Positions 1 through 8,255 of a stretch of DNA of 33,406 nt are shown piece after piece. The DNA comes from Bacillota bacterium (GTDB lineage: Bacteria > Bacillota > Limnochordia > Darwinibacteriales > Darwinibacteriaceae). Position 1 is the stretch's first letter. Every line of letters begins with the position of its first letter. The translations under genes and the position numbers were made by a program. Under the pieces are notes generated by a model that saw only the letters and a list, made by a program, of their open reading frames with translations, did not search any database and had not been told where the DNA came from. The stretch is from NCBI GenBank assembly GCA_012518645.1, contig JAAYRS010000179.1, positions 1 to 33,406 on the forward strand. Direction: 5' to 3'.

Positions 1-440
1 GGGAGGAGAAAAAGATCGGAGATATCCTCAGGCAGAATATGCCGGAAGATTTGCTGCGTTTCGGGCTGATTCCGGAATTTGTTGGCCGCGTACCCGTGGT
101 ATGCACCCTTGATGCTTTGGATGCGAAGGCCTTGGTTAGGATTTTGACCGAGCCTAAGAACGCTTTAGTTAAGCAGTTCCAGAAACTGCTGCAAATGGAT
201 GGCGTCGCCTTAGAATTTGAAGAAGAGGCCCTGCATAAAATCGCTCAGCGGGCTTTAGAACAAAAGACCGGGGCCAGGGGCCTGCGGGCTGTTTTAGAAG
301 GGCTGATGCTTGATGTTATGTACAATGTCCCTTCAGAAGAAAATGTGGAAAAATGTTTGATTACAACGCCATCGGTGGAGAAAAAAGAAATGCCTTTGTT
401 GGTCCGCAGCCAAGCCAAGAAAGCGGGCGAAAGCGCTTAA
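1..440 (+). CDS. clpX: ATP-dependent Clp protease ATP-binding subunit ClpX, C-terminal part (5' end outside window)
   Basis: The reading frame is open from base 3, so the gene begins upstream of the window; only about the last 145 residues are present. ClpX is the AAA+ unfoldase that feeds substrates to ClpP in the cytoplasm. The visible part carries the typical ClpX small-domain sequence: [16 protein letters not shown] (sensor 2 side of the AAA module), [15 protein letters not shown], and the sensor-2 stretch [12 protein letters not shown]. The C-terminus ends shortly after the conserved LDVMYNVPS, as in complete family members. It is followed by a strong terminator, so it is probably transcribed separately from lonB. 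The order clpX-lonB-lonA-engB matches Bacillus subtilis. The assignment is very secure although the Zn-finger and Walker motifs are off the edge. Confidence 0.97.
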   Translation, partial: EEKKIGDILRQNMPEDLLRFGLIPEFVGRVPVVCTLDALDAKALVRILTEPKNALVKQFQKLLQMDGVALEFEEEALHKIAQRALEQKTGARGLRAVLEGLMLDVMYNVPSEENVEKCLITTPSVEKKEMPLLVRSQAKKAGESA

Positions 441-450
441 ACAAAGTAAA

Positions 451-478
451 ATGAGGTGGGTGCCCACCTCATTTTTTT
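451..478 (+). terminator. Rho-independent terminator after clpX
   Basis: A perfect 10-bp arm (451-460, ATGAGGTGGG) pairs with 463-472 and runs into seven T residues (472-478). It lies 10 bases after the clpX stop and ends clpX transcription before lonB. Confidence 0.93.
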
Positions 479-531
479 ACCCTTTCAGGGCATAATAAAA
501 ATGTTAGGCCCGGAGAGGAGAATACTTAGTT

Positions 532-2220
532 ATGGTTGGGATTCTTGGGTTGATCAACTTTTTCTTCGCCGTTGTTATCGGCCTCTATTTTTGGAACCTC
601 CTTAAACAGCAGCAAGGCACCAAGTCAGCGGTGGATCGGGAATCGCGCCATGAATTGGAGAAACTTCGCAAACTTAAAAGCATTTCTCTCAGCGAACCTC
701 TTTCTGAGCTGACCCGGCCCAAGGGCTTTCAAGAGATTGTAGGCCAAGATGACGGTTTAAAGGCTTTGCGGGCCGCCCTCTGCGGCCCCAATCCCCAGCA
801 CGTTATAATTTACGGGCCCCCGGGTATTGGTAAAACTGCGGCGGCCCGTGTAGTTTTAGAAGAGGCAAAAAACAATCCCCTTTCACCTTTTCGCAAAGAG
901 GCTGTTTTCGTAGAAGTGGATGCAACCACGGCCCGTTTCGATGAGAGGGGGATCGCTGATCCCCTTTTAGGTTCGGTCCACGATCCCATTTACCAGGGGG
1001 CGGGCCCTTTAGGGGTGGCCGGAATTCCCCAGCCTAAACCCGGCGCGGTTACCAAAGCTCACGGCGGGGTTTTATTTATTGATGAAATTGGGGAATTACA
1101 CCCAATCCAGCTGAATAAGTTATTAAAGGTTTTGGAAGATCGCAGAGTTTTCTTAGACAGCGCTTATTACTCCCCGGAAGATAGTAAGATCCCCCTGCAT
1201 ATCCACGAAATCTTTCAAAAAGGGCTGCCCGCGGATTTTAGATTGGTGGGGGCCACTACCAGGCAGGCCCAGGAATTGCCGCCGGCATTGCGCTCCCGCT
1301 GTCTGGAAATATTTTTCCGCGGTTTAAGCCCGGAAGAAGTGGGTGCTATTGCTTTTAATGCCGGCCGGAAAATCAAATTCTCCCTGGAAAAAGGTGCTTT
1401 GCAGGAAATCCAGCGTTTTGCCGGCAACGGGCGGGATGCAGTTAATATTATTCAAATTGCTGCCGGCGTGGCCCTTTCCGAAAAAAGGGAGCAAATTAAA
1501 AAAACTGACATTGAGTGGGTTCTCAACTGCGGCCAGTACAGCCCCAGGCCTTTAAATCAAATCCGCCCCCGGCCCACTGTGGGAGTGGTCAACGGTTTGG
1601 CCGTTTACGGGCCGAACATGGGTGCTCTTTTAGAGGTGGAGGCTGCTGCCGTCCCGGCGGAAAGAGGAAGGGGTTCCCTGCAGGTGACAGGTGTTATGGA
1701 AGAGGAAGAATTAGGCCGTTTCGGGCGCACCCTGCGGCGCCGCTCCCAAGCCCGCTCATCGGCGGATAATGTGCTAACCGTTTTAAAATCTACTTTAGGA
1801 TTACGCCCCCAAGACTACGATCTGCACCTCAATTTTCCCGGGGGCATCCCCGTGGATGGTTCCTCTGCCGGGATAAGCATGGTTGTAGCTCTAACCTCTG
1901 CAATTACGAATAAAATGGTAGCCAATACGGTGGCCATGACCGGTGAAATCACGATCCATGGGCTAATTAAAGGGGTAGGCGGAGTGGTGCCTAAAATGCG
2001 GGCGGCCAGGGAGGCCGGGGTTAAAAGGATACTCCTTCCGGCCGAAAATTGGCAGGAAAGTTTTAAGGAAGCGTCCGGGCTGGAAGTGATCGCGGTGGAT
2101 CATATTTCCCAGGTTTTGAAAATTGCCCTGCTGGATGCTGCCGATGTCCTCTCTGTCTGTGCCCGCCCGGATAAAGGGGCGGATTTCTTATCCGCTGCTT
2201 CCAAAATCAGCCCCGGATAG
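532..2220 (+). CDS. lonB: LonB-type ATP-dependent serine protease, membrane-anchored
   Basis: 562 aa, the usual size of the LonB family found next to lonA in spore-forming Bacillota; B. subtilis LonB is a forespore protease. It has an N-terminal membrane segment (about residues 3-24), an AAA+ domain with Walker A GPPGIGKT (95-102) and Walker B VLFIDEIGEL, and a C-terminal Lon protease domain. The proteolytic dyad is visible: Ser445 in DGSSAGISM and Lys488 in GGVVPKMRAA. It lacks the large LonA N-domain. The ATG is preceded by GGAGAGGAG at about 9 bases. The last 30 residues are not conserved-looking. It lies between clpX and lonA in the standard order. Whether it is sporulation-controlled cannot be read from this sequence. 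Confidence 0.95.
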   Translation: MVGILGLINFFFAVVIGLYFWNLLKQQQGTKSAVDRESRHELEKLRKLKSISLSEPLSELTRPKGFQEIVGQDDGLKALRAALCGPNPQHVIIYGPPGIGKTAAARVVLEEAKNNPLSPFRKEAVFVEVDATTARFDERGIADPLLGSVHDPIYQGAGPLGVAGIPQPKPGAVTKAHGGVLFIDEIGELHPIQLNKLLKVLEDRRVFLDSAYYSPEDSKIPLHIHEIFQKGLPADFRLVGATTRQAQELPPALRSRCLEIFFRGLSPEEVGAIAFNAGRKIKFSLEKGALQEIQRFAGNGRDAVNIIQIAAGVALSEKREQIKKTDIEWVLNCGQYSPRPLNQIRPRPTVGVVNGLAVYGPNMGALLEVEAAAVPAERGRGSLQVTGVMEEEELGRFGRTLRRRSQARSSADNVLTVLKSTLGLRPQDYDLHLNFPGGIPVDGSSAGISMVVALTSAITNKMVANTVAMTGEITIHGLIKGVGGVVPKMRAAREAGVKRILLPAENWQESFKEASGLEVIAVDHISQVLKIALLDAADVLSVCARPDKGADFLSAASKISPG

Positions 2221-2229
2221 CCCTTGATT

Positions 2230-2258
2230 TTGCATTGTGGGCCAGAATGAAGTAAAAT
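2230..2258 (+). promoter_or_regulatory. Candidate sigma-A promoter of lonA
   Basis: TTGCAT (2230-2235), a 17-base spacer and TAAAAT (2253-2258) lie just upstream of lon. The predicted start would leave a very short leader containing the GGGGG ribosome binding site. No CIRCE or CtsR-type repeat was seen. Confidence 0.55.
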
Positions 2259-2280
2259 ATGAGCATGGGGGTGTGGAAAA

Positions 2281-4683
2281 ATGGTACAAAAAATGAATGC
2301 CCGGATTTATCCTTTACTACCTCTCCGTGGAACGCTGGTATTTCCTTTTGTAGTAACCCCGCTGGAAGTAGGCAGAGCTAGGTCTGTTGAAGCCATTGAA
2401 CAGGCTACGCAGGGAGATCGGCGTATTGTTTTAGCGGCACAGCATCATACGGCTACGGAAGAACCGCGGCCTGAAGATATTTACAAAGTCGGCACCTTGT
2501 GCGAGATTAAACAAATTCTAAAAGTACCGGAGGGACAGGCCAGAGTATTAGTTGAGGGCCTGGAGCGGGTAAATTTAGAACAGATAAATGATGCTGAGGG
2601 TTATTATGAAACAGCGATAACTGTTGTCCCTAAAACAATTGGGGATATGGATTCTTTAGAGCTGCAGGCATTGGAGCGGGTTGTGCTCAACCAGTTCGAA
2701 AAGTATGTGCGCCTGAGTAAAAGAATTCCGGCTGAGATTGTGATGTCGCTTAGAAGTATTGAAGATGTCCATCGTTTGGCAGATAGTATTGCTAACCAGT
2801 TGAATATTCCTTTCCAGGAAAAGCAGGAATTGTTAGAAATCTTTTCAGTGGACAAGCGCTTGGAAAAGATTTTGGGGCTCTTGTACCGGGAGGGCGAAAT
2901 TTTGGGTTTGGAACGGGTTATTCAGCAGCGTGTGCGCAAGCAAATGGAAAAAACCCAACGGGAATACTACCTGCGGGAGCAGATGAAAGCAATTCAAACA
3001 GAGTTGGGAGAACGGGACGAAAAAGGCACTGAAAGCGAGCAGTTCAAGAAAAAACTAAAACAAGCCCAGCTGCCTAAAGAAGCTAAAGCAAAGGTACTTC
3101 ATGAGATTCACCGCTTGGAACGGATGCCGGGTATGTCCGCCGAGGCAACAGTTGTCCGCAATTATATTGATTGGATGTTGGCCTTGCCTTGGTCTAAGCT
3201 GACCCAGGATCGTTTGGATTTGAAAAAAGCGGAAGAGATTTTGGATGCAGACCATTATGGTTTAGATAAAGTAAAAGAGCGAATTTTGGAATTTTTAGCT
3301 GTGCGCCAGCTGACTGAGCATTCCAGGGGTCCTATTTTGTGTTTGGTGGGACCTCCCGGAGTTGGTAAAACTTCCTTGGCCCAGTCGGTGGGAAAGGCTT
3401 TAAACCGCAACTTTACCAGGCTTTCCTTGGGCGGAATCAGAGATGAAGCGGAAATCAGGGGGCATAGGCGGACCTATATTGGGGCTATGCCCGGAAAGAT
3501 CATCCAGGCTATGCGGACAGTGGGCAGCCGCAATCCCGTCCTTGTCTTAGACGAGGTGGATAAACTGTCCTCAGATTATCGCGGTGATCCCTCTTCCGCG
3601 CTTTTGGAAGCTTTGGATCGGGAACAAAATCACCGCTTCGGCGATCACTATTTGGAAGTCCCCTTCGATTTGTCAGAGGTCCTCTTTATCACTACAGCTA
3701 ATGTTGTTCATTCCATTATTCCTCCTCTGCGGGATCGTTTGGAGATTATTGAAATTCCCGGCTATACAGAACAGGAAAAGCTGGAAATCGCTAAACGCCA
3801 CCTCTGGCCCAAGCAGCTCAAAAACCATGGCCTGAAAGAAGAACAGCTGCAGATTTCTGATAACACAATTTACAAGATTATCAGCGAATACACAAAAGAG
3901 GCGGGAGTCCGCAATTTAGAACGTAATTTAGCCACCGTGTGCCGCAAGGTGGCCACGGAGATCGTCAAGGGTTCAATCAGCAGTGCCCGCCTTAATATCA
4001 GTAATTTGCACAAATATCTGGGCCTGCCCCGTTACAGGCAGACTGTGGTTGAAAAGGAAGACAAAGTGGGGGTTGCTGCCGGCCTCGCTTTTACCCAGGT
4101 GGGAGGGCAAGTGCTCACCATCGAGGTTACCGTTGTCCCCGGCAAGGGCAAGCTGACTTTAACCGGCAAATTGGGCGAAGTTATGCAGGAGTCGGCACAT
4201 GCCGCTCTCAGCTATCTTCGTTCCAGGGCTCCGGAATTAGGGATAGATCCCTCTTTCCACGAGAAGAGCGATATCCACATGCATATCCCGGAAGGAGCCA
4301 TCCCGAAAGACGGCCCCTCGGCGGGGATCACCATTGCCACAGCTCTGGCCAGTGCCTTAACCAATAGGCCTGTCCGCCATGATCTTTCCATGACCGGGGA
4401 GATCACCCTGCGGGGCAGGGTTTTAGCAGTCGGAGGCGTGAAGGAAAAACTCTTGGCGGCCCATCGGGCCGGCATTACTCATATTCTCTTGCCCCGGGAA
4501 AACCGCAGGGATTTGGAAGATGTGCCCGCCAGTGTGCTTAACAAAATTCAAATCGATTTTGTAGAACACATGGACCAAGTTCTCAATCAGGCACTTTTCT
4601 CTGCACCTGCAGGTGAAGATTCTCTTGGTTTTGTTGTACCTCCCGGGGAAAGCCGGGAGCAGCCGTGGATGGGAGAACAATAA
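2281..4683 (+). CDS. lon: ATP-dependent protease Lon (LonA)
   Basis: 800 aa, normal for bacterial LonA, the cytosolic AAA+ protease that degrades misfolded and regulatory proteins. Domains in order: Lon N-terminal substrate domain (about 5-200, starting [14 protein letters not shown]), coiled-coil linker (about 210-300, with [18 protein letters not shown]), AAA+ module with Walker A GPPGVGKT (357-364) and Walker [12 protein letters not shown], and protease domain with Ser680 in KDGPSAG and Lys723 in [10 protein letters not shown], nearly the B. subtilis numbering. The start has a purine-rich site (GGGGGTGTGG). Its stop is four bases before engB's start, so the two are co-transcribed. No sign of damage. 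Confidence 0.98.
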   Translation: MVQKMNARIYPLLPLRGTLVFPFVVTPLEVGRARSVEAIEQATQGDRRIVLAAQHHTATEEPRPEDIYKVGTLCEIKQILKVPEGQARVLVEGLERVNLEQINDAEGYYETAITVVPKTIGDMDSLELQALERVVLNQFEKYVRLSKRIPAEIVMSLRSIEDVHRLADSIANQLNIPFQEKQELLEIFSVDKRLEKILGLLYREGEILGLERVIQQRVRKQMEKTQREYYLREQMKAIQTELGERDEKGTESEQFKKKLKQAQLPKEAKAKVLHEIHRLERMPGMSAEATVVRNYIDWMLALPWSKLTQDRLDLKKAEEILDADHYGLDKVKERILEFLAVRQLTEHSRGPILCLVGPPGVGKTSLAQSVGKALNRNFTRLSLGGIRDEAEIRGHRRTYIGAMPGKIIQAMRTVGSRNPVLVLDEVDKLSSDYRGDPSSALLEALDREQNHRFGDHYLEVPFDLSEVLFITTANVVHSIIPPLRDRLEIIEIPGYTEQEKLEIAKRHLWPKQLKNHGLKEEQLQISDNTIYKIISEYTKEAGVRNLERNLATVCRKVATEIVKGSISSARLNISNLHKYLGLPRYRQTVVEKEDKVGVAAGLAFTQVGGQVLTIEVTVVPGKGKLTLTGKLGEVMQESAHAALSYLRSRAPELGIDPSFHEKSDIHMHIPEGAIPKDGPSAGITIATALASALTNRPVRHDLSMTGEITLRGRVLAVGGVKEKLLAAHRAGITHILLPRENRRDLEDVPASVLNKIQIDFVEHMDQVLNQALFSAPAGEDSLGFVVPPGESREQPWMGEQ

Positions 4684-4687
4684 GACC

Positions 4688-5266
4688 ATGAAGTTAAATC
4701 TCCACAACTCAGAATTTCTCACCAGTGCAGTTGAGGCTCGAGGCTATCCCCGGCACAGCCTAGAGGAAATTGCACTGGTGGGCCGTTCCAATGTGGGAAA
4801 GTCCTCGCTGCTGAACACTTTAGTTAATCGAAAAAAATTTGCCCGCACCTCCAATCGCCCGGGCCGCACCCAGATGATCAATTTTTACCGGGTGGACACC
4901 ATCTGTTTCGTAGACCTGCCCGGCTATGGCTTTGCCCGGGTGCCGGAAAAGGTGAGGCAAAAATGGGGGCCTATGATTGAAAGTTATTTAACTGAGCGCC
5001 CCAACCTAGCGGGGATTTTGCACTTGGTTGACCTTAGGCATAAACCAACTAAAGATGATCTTCTTATGGCTGCTTGGATTAAAAACCGGGGCCTGCCCAG
5101 TATTTTAATCGCGACTAAAACGGATAAAATCAGCCGCGGCCAACGAAACAAGCAGCAGAAAATAATTAAAGCAAGCCTGGGAAGGACCCCCCTTCTGTTT
5201 TCAGCCCATAATAGGCAGGGCCGCGACGAAATCCTCACTTTAGTTGCAGACATTGTCCAAAAATAG
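4688..5266 (+). CDS. engB: Ribosome biogenesis GTP-binding protein EngB/YsxC
   Basis: 192 aa TrmE-Era-EngA-EngB family GTPase needed for late assembly of the 50S subunit. G1 is GRSNVGKSSLLNTL, G3 is DLPGYGFA, G4 is TKTD and G5 is around FSAHN. The ATG at 4688 is chosen because it gives the standard N-terminus (MKLNLHNSEF) and has GGGAG at 4671-4675; an in-frame ATG at 4613 would overlap lon by 71 bases and add residues absent from the family. It is translationally close to lon, as in B. subtilis lonA-ysxC. Confidence 0.96.
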   Translation: MKLNLHNSEFLTSAVEARGYPRHSLEEIALVGRSNVGKSSLLNTLVNRKKFARTSNRPGRTQMINFYRVDTICFVDLPGYGFARVPEKVRQKWGPMIESYLTERPNLAGILHLVDLRHKPTKDDLLMAAWIKNRGLPSILIATKTDKISRGQRNKQQKIIKASLGRTPLLFSAHNRQGRDEILTLVADIVQK

Positions 5267-5289
5267 CAGGATTACCCAAATTATTCTAG

Positions 5290-5328
5290 AATTCTCCCCT
5301 AATAGGGGTTTACGGGAATTATTTCTTT
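5290..5328 (+). terminator. Possible weak terminator after engB
   Basis: An interrupted hairpin: AATTC and CCCC pair with GGGG and GAATT around a TAATA loop, followed by ATTTCTTT. The internal bulge makes this uncertain. Confidence 0.3.
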
Positions 5329-5342
5329 AGGGGGGCTCTTTC

Positions 5343-6539
5343 GTGGGCAATGGGCATAAATCCAAATTGTATTTCCCTGCTATTTTTTTGATTGCACTAA
5401 TGGCTTTATTTGCTTTTATCAAGTTTTATGATGGGTTTGATTGGGCCTTGTGGCCTCAGTTTGTCATCTTGGCTTTTTTAACCGCTTTTTTTCACGCAAC
5501 TCCGGTGGATTTGGGCGGCAAAATTAGTTATTCTATCAGCACAGCTGTTATTTTCCCGGTTATCTATTTGTTTGGGACAACTTCCGCCATGCTTTTAGTA
5601 ATATTGGGGGGGTTAGTGGACGGTTGCGTTAAGAAAAAAAGCTGGGATCGGATTGTGTTTAACATTTCCCAATTTACAATTAGTGCGTTGGCCGGCTCTT
5701 CTATTTCCCTGGCCTGCCAAAACTCCGGTCTCTTTTTCCTTTCCGCTCCGGCGGCGGCTATTGCCCTGGGCGGGCTGGGTTATGTTTTTACCAACATTCT
5801 CTTTGTTACGGCCATTGTTTCTATTTGGAGCGGATGCAGCTGGGCTGAACAAATAGCTAATTTTGGGGCCAGCGGTCTTTTAATCAGCCTGGGCTCAGCT
5901 TACATTGGTTTTATTTTCACCCTTTTCGCAGTTAGTTACGATTTCTGGGGAGTTTTACTATTTGGTATTCTTTTATTGCAATTGGCAACTCTGCTCCGGG
6001 TAGGCGCAGTGGCGAAAGGGGAAAAGGCCAAGCGGAAAGAGCTGGAGCAGGAGTTAGTTGTGGACGAAATGACCCAGGTTTATAATTTCCGCTACCTCAG
6101 TAAATGGCTGTCAGAGCCTCTGCAGGAACCGGTGGCTGCTTTATTTTTGGATATTGACGATTTCAAATCCTTTAACGACCGCTATGGCCATGGAGAAGGG
6201 GATCGGGTTTTGGGAGTAGTAGCCCAAACTATGGAAAAAAGTGTGCGGGCAGATGATAAAGTAATTCGCTACGGAGGCGAGGAATTTGTAGTTATCCTGC
6301 CCAAAATGGACAGCCGGGGGGCTAAGCGGGTGGCCCAACGTATCTTGGATAACCTGCGGAACTTGTCTTATGCCGATTGGCAGCAGCCCCTTACCGTTTC
6401 TATCGGGATAGCCTGCGCACCTCAGGATGCTAAGGACAAGTACGAACTTTTGTTTGTCGTAGATCAGGCAATGTATAGGGCTAAAGATGCCGGCAAGAAT
6501 ACTTTCCATGTCTGGACGGAACGAAAAGGCCCTGCTTAG
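5343..6539 (+). CDS. Membrane-bound GGDEF diguanylate cyclase
   Basis: 398 aa. Residues about 8-220 form six or more hydrophobic helices (an integral membrane sensor resembling those in front of clostridial GGDEF and HD-GYP proteins), followed by a short charged linker (KGEKAKRKELEQEL) and a GGDEF domain (about 233-393). The active-site signature is GGEEF (311-315) and an inhibitory I-site RADD (302-305) lies exactly five residues before it, so the enzyme should make c-di-GMP and be product-inhibited. Substrate-binding FLDIDDFKSFND is intact. The start is GTG at 5343, seven bases after AGGGGGG. It is monocistronic with its own terminator. The signal sensed is unknown. Confidence 0.92.
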   Translation: MGNGHKSKLYFPAIFLIALMALFAFIKFYDGFDWALWPQFVILAFLTAFFHATPVDLGGKISYSISTAVIFPVIYLFGTTSAMLLVILGGLVDGCVKKKSWDRIVFNISQFTISALAGSSISLACQNSGLFFLSAPAAAIALGGLGYVFTNILFVTAIVSIWSGCSWAEQIANFGASGLLISLGSAYIGFIFTLFAVSYDFWGVLLFGILLLQLATLLRVGAVAKGEKAKRKELEQELVVDEMTQVYNFRYLSKWLSEPLQEPVAALFLDIDDFKSFNDRYGHGEGDRVLGVVAQTMEKSVRADDKVIRYGGEEFVVILPKMDSRGAKRVAQRILDNLRNLSYADWQQPLTVSIGIACAPQDAKDKYELLFVVDQAMYRAKDAGKNTFHVWTERKGPA

Positions 6540-6549
6540 GGTCTTTTTT
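6524..6549 (+). terminator. Terminator embedded in the end of the GGDEF gene
   Basis: AAAAGGCCCT pairs with AGGGTC plus TTTT (one G-U pair) and ends in a T run. The hairpin includes the last codons and stop of the diguanylate cyclase. Confidence 0.8.
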
Positions 6550-6669
6550 GTACCTAGCGCCTTTTAGCCCGCAAAGGACTGTTTTTTGCTGCGAAAGGTA
6601 TCACAACGCCGGGAGGCGGAGCCCTGAGGCCGACACCGGATTTAAGTATTTTTTTAAGGGGAGAATGTG

Positions 6670-7644
6670 ATGAACAAGGAGCGCACTTTTTCTACACGAA
6701 GGTTTCTGGTGGGCAGGGCGGGCCCCCATCTCCGCTTAGTTTTTCGGGAAGAAGTTATGGTGCGTTTGGATCAGTTCGCCCATCTCCATGCCCACGGGGA
6801 GCACGGCGGGTTTTTAATAGGGCGAAAAAAAGAATTAAAAAGTGCTGAAAATTATGAGGTTTTTGTGGAAAGGTTTGTACCCATTCCCCAGCAGAAAGAT
6901 GCCTCCCGCCTGGTAATCAACGAAGAGCATTGGCACACTGTGCTGCGGGCCTTGGGAGAAGGGGATCAAGGGGAAGAAATCGTGGGTTGGGTTCATACTC
7001 ATCCCGGTTTTGGCGTTTTCCTTTCTAATTTTGATAAAGAGCAGCATTTACGTTTCTTTTCTCAACCTTGGCAAATTGCTTATGTAATAGATACACAGGC
7101 CCAAGAAAGGGCGGTGTATCATGTCCTGGAAGGAAAATGGCGCCGCTTGGGCGGTTACTACGTTTTGCGGCAAATGCCCGCCGAGGAAATTGGTTTACAA
7201 GCCGGCCGGCCCCGTATTTCTTGGCTTCGCCTGGGTTTTTTGACCTTACTTTTAGCATTGTTAGCCGGGGCGGGAGTCTATGGCTTCAGCTGGCTTAAAG
7301 AATTTGTACTGCCGCCGTCTCAGCCCCCCAAAGCAGAAACCTTGGTTGTGGAATCGCCCTTACCGGAAATATCCCTTTCTCGGGAAAAGGCCGGAGCGGA
7401 AGAAGAAAAAGGCCCTGAATCCCGGGAAGAGGCTGTAGCCCCCCCGGAGGCAGTTGCCTCTCCAGAGCCTAGTTATGATCAATACGTAGTTGTTGCCGGC
7501 GATAATTTATGGCGCATAGCTGATAAACTTTGGGGCGATCCCAGTCTATTCCGCTTTTTAGCGGAGGAAAACGAAATCGAAAACCCCAGCATTATTCGAG
7601 TGGGCAGGGTTTTAAAAGTACCCCCCAAACCGGAATCGGAATAG
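6670..7644 (+). CDS. JAMM/MPN+ metalloprotease-like domain - TM - LysM protein
   Basis: 324 aa with three parts. Residues about 18-170 are a JAB/MPN domain with the full zinc motif: Glu44 (GEHGGFLIG), then His109 and His111 (VHTHPGF), Ser119 and Asp122, fitting E-n-HxHP-x6-SxxD. Such domains cleave isopeptide or peptide bonds, for example in ubiquitin-like or sulfur-carrier systems. A membrane helix follows (about 186-209), then an acidic Pro/Glu linker (210-268) and a C-terminal LysM domain (about 271-318, starting YVVVAGDNLWRIADKLWG) that would bind peptidoglycan. No signal peptide precedes the MPN domain, so it is predicted cytoplasmic with LysM outside. ATG 6670 is preferred over GTG 6667 because AAGGGGAG is six bases upstream. 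The substrate is unknown and no ubiquitin-like or E1 gene is nearby. Confidence 0.85.
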   Translation: MNKERTFSTRRFLVGRAGPHLRLVFREEVMVRLDQFAHLHAHGEHGGFLIGRKKELKSAENYEVFVERFVPIPQQKDASRLVINEEHWHTVLRALGEGDQGEEIVGWVHTHPGFGVFLSNFDKEQHLRFFSQPWQIAYVIDTQAQERAVYHVLEGKWRRLGGYYVLRQMPAEEIGLQAGRPRISWLRLGFLTLLLALLAGAGVYGFSWLKEFVLPPSQPPKAETLVVESPLPEISLSREKAGAEEEKGPESREEAVAPPEAVASPEPSYDQYVVVAGDNLWRIADKLWGDPSLFRFLAEENEIENPSIIRVGRVLKVPPKPESE

Positions 7645-7734
7645 TAAAACGGCAGATGGGAATAGTGGGATAATTCTGCTGAGATTGGCAGGAACTTTAG
7701 AATCAGCGTCGAAGAAAAAGGTAAGGGATTCGTA

Positions 7735-7754
7735 AAGGAGGGATCTAAAATATT
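7735..7754 (+). promoter_or_regulatory. Strong ribosome binding site without a normal start codon
   Basis: AAGGAGGG (7735-7742) is the best Shine-Dalgarno match in this stretch, but no ATG, GTG or TTG follows within 15 bases. At the ideal distance (eight bases after GGAGG) the in-frame codon is ATA (7750). Confidence 0.6.
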
Positions 7755-8193
7755 CCCTAACAGAATTAATCACTCAAGGCCGCTGCAATTACTGCAGCAA
7801 AGCTGTGAAGCACATCCCTACCTAAAAGTTAAAATTGCGGTGGACAGCTTGCAAAAAGGATACATAACTTTTCGAGAATCGGCTGATTTCATGAATTTAC
7901 CGGAAAACAGCTGGCAGGCCTTTTTGGATAACTACCGAAAAGGTGATTTGAATCGGGTTGCACCTGAACTAAGAAACTTAGTACCTTCCGGGGAAACCCG
8001 CTTTTTGACCGGTTTTAGCGATCAGCAGCTGGAAATGATAGAATCTGCTTTAAAAACACCTATTGTAATCAGTGAAGAGCGGAAAGGCCCGCTTCTATTA
8101 TTAAAAGAGCTGCGCGTTCTTATGATCTTAGGGGTGGTCTTTGGGGGCCGGCGCCGGCGGCTTAGAAGTTTCTGCACTAAGGTAGTTTGGTAG
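7750..8193 (+). CDS. Unrecognised protein of about 147 aa, start uncertain (ATA?)
   Basis: The frame is open from 7666 to the stop at 8193. The first conventional start is GTG 7840 (117 aa), but it has no ribosome binding site; the clear site at 7735-7742 points to codon ATA at 7750, possibly a mutated ATG. The product is soluble-looking: a mixed helix region with PLQLLQQSCEAHPYL, FRESADFMNLPENSWQAF and FSDQQLEMIESALKT, then a basic tail (FGGRRRRLRSF). The repeated-looking beginning and ligand-free composition give no family. It has no operon partner: the upstream gene ends 105 bases away and thrS lies convergent downstream. It may be a real gene with a weak start or an inactivated one. Confidence 0.45.
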   Translation: MFPNRINHSRPLQLLQQSCEAHPYLKVKIAVDSLQKGYITFRESADFMNLPENSWQAFLDNYRKGDLNRVAPELRNLVPSGETRFLTGFSDQQLEMIESALKTPIVISEERKGPLLLLKELRVLMILGVVFGGRRRRLRSFCTKVVW

Positions 8194-8202
8194 TTAAAAA
8201 GA

Positions 8203-8230
8203 AAGGCTGTGTTCTTCTGAACACAGCCTT
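8203..8230 (-). terminator. Terminator of thrS (may act both ways)
   Basis: Perfect 12-bp stem (8203-8214 with 8219-8230) and a four-base loop. On the minus strand it is followed by TTTCTTTTT, so it ends thrS; in the plus direction it sits behind the unrecognised gene but lacks a good T run. Confidence 0.9.
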
Positions 8231-8255
8231 GATGCATTCTGTTTCTTATTTGCTC

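Noticed and set aside
6551-6669. c-di-GMP or c-di-AMP riboswitch before the JAMM-LysM gene
   Set aside because: GCAAAGG and GCGAAAGG look suggestive, but the GEMM core GGACGCAAAGCC and the ydaO core CAGCTAACCTCG are absent.
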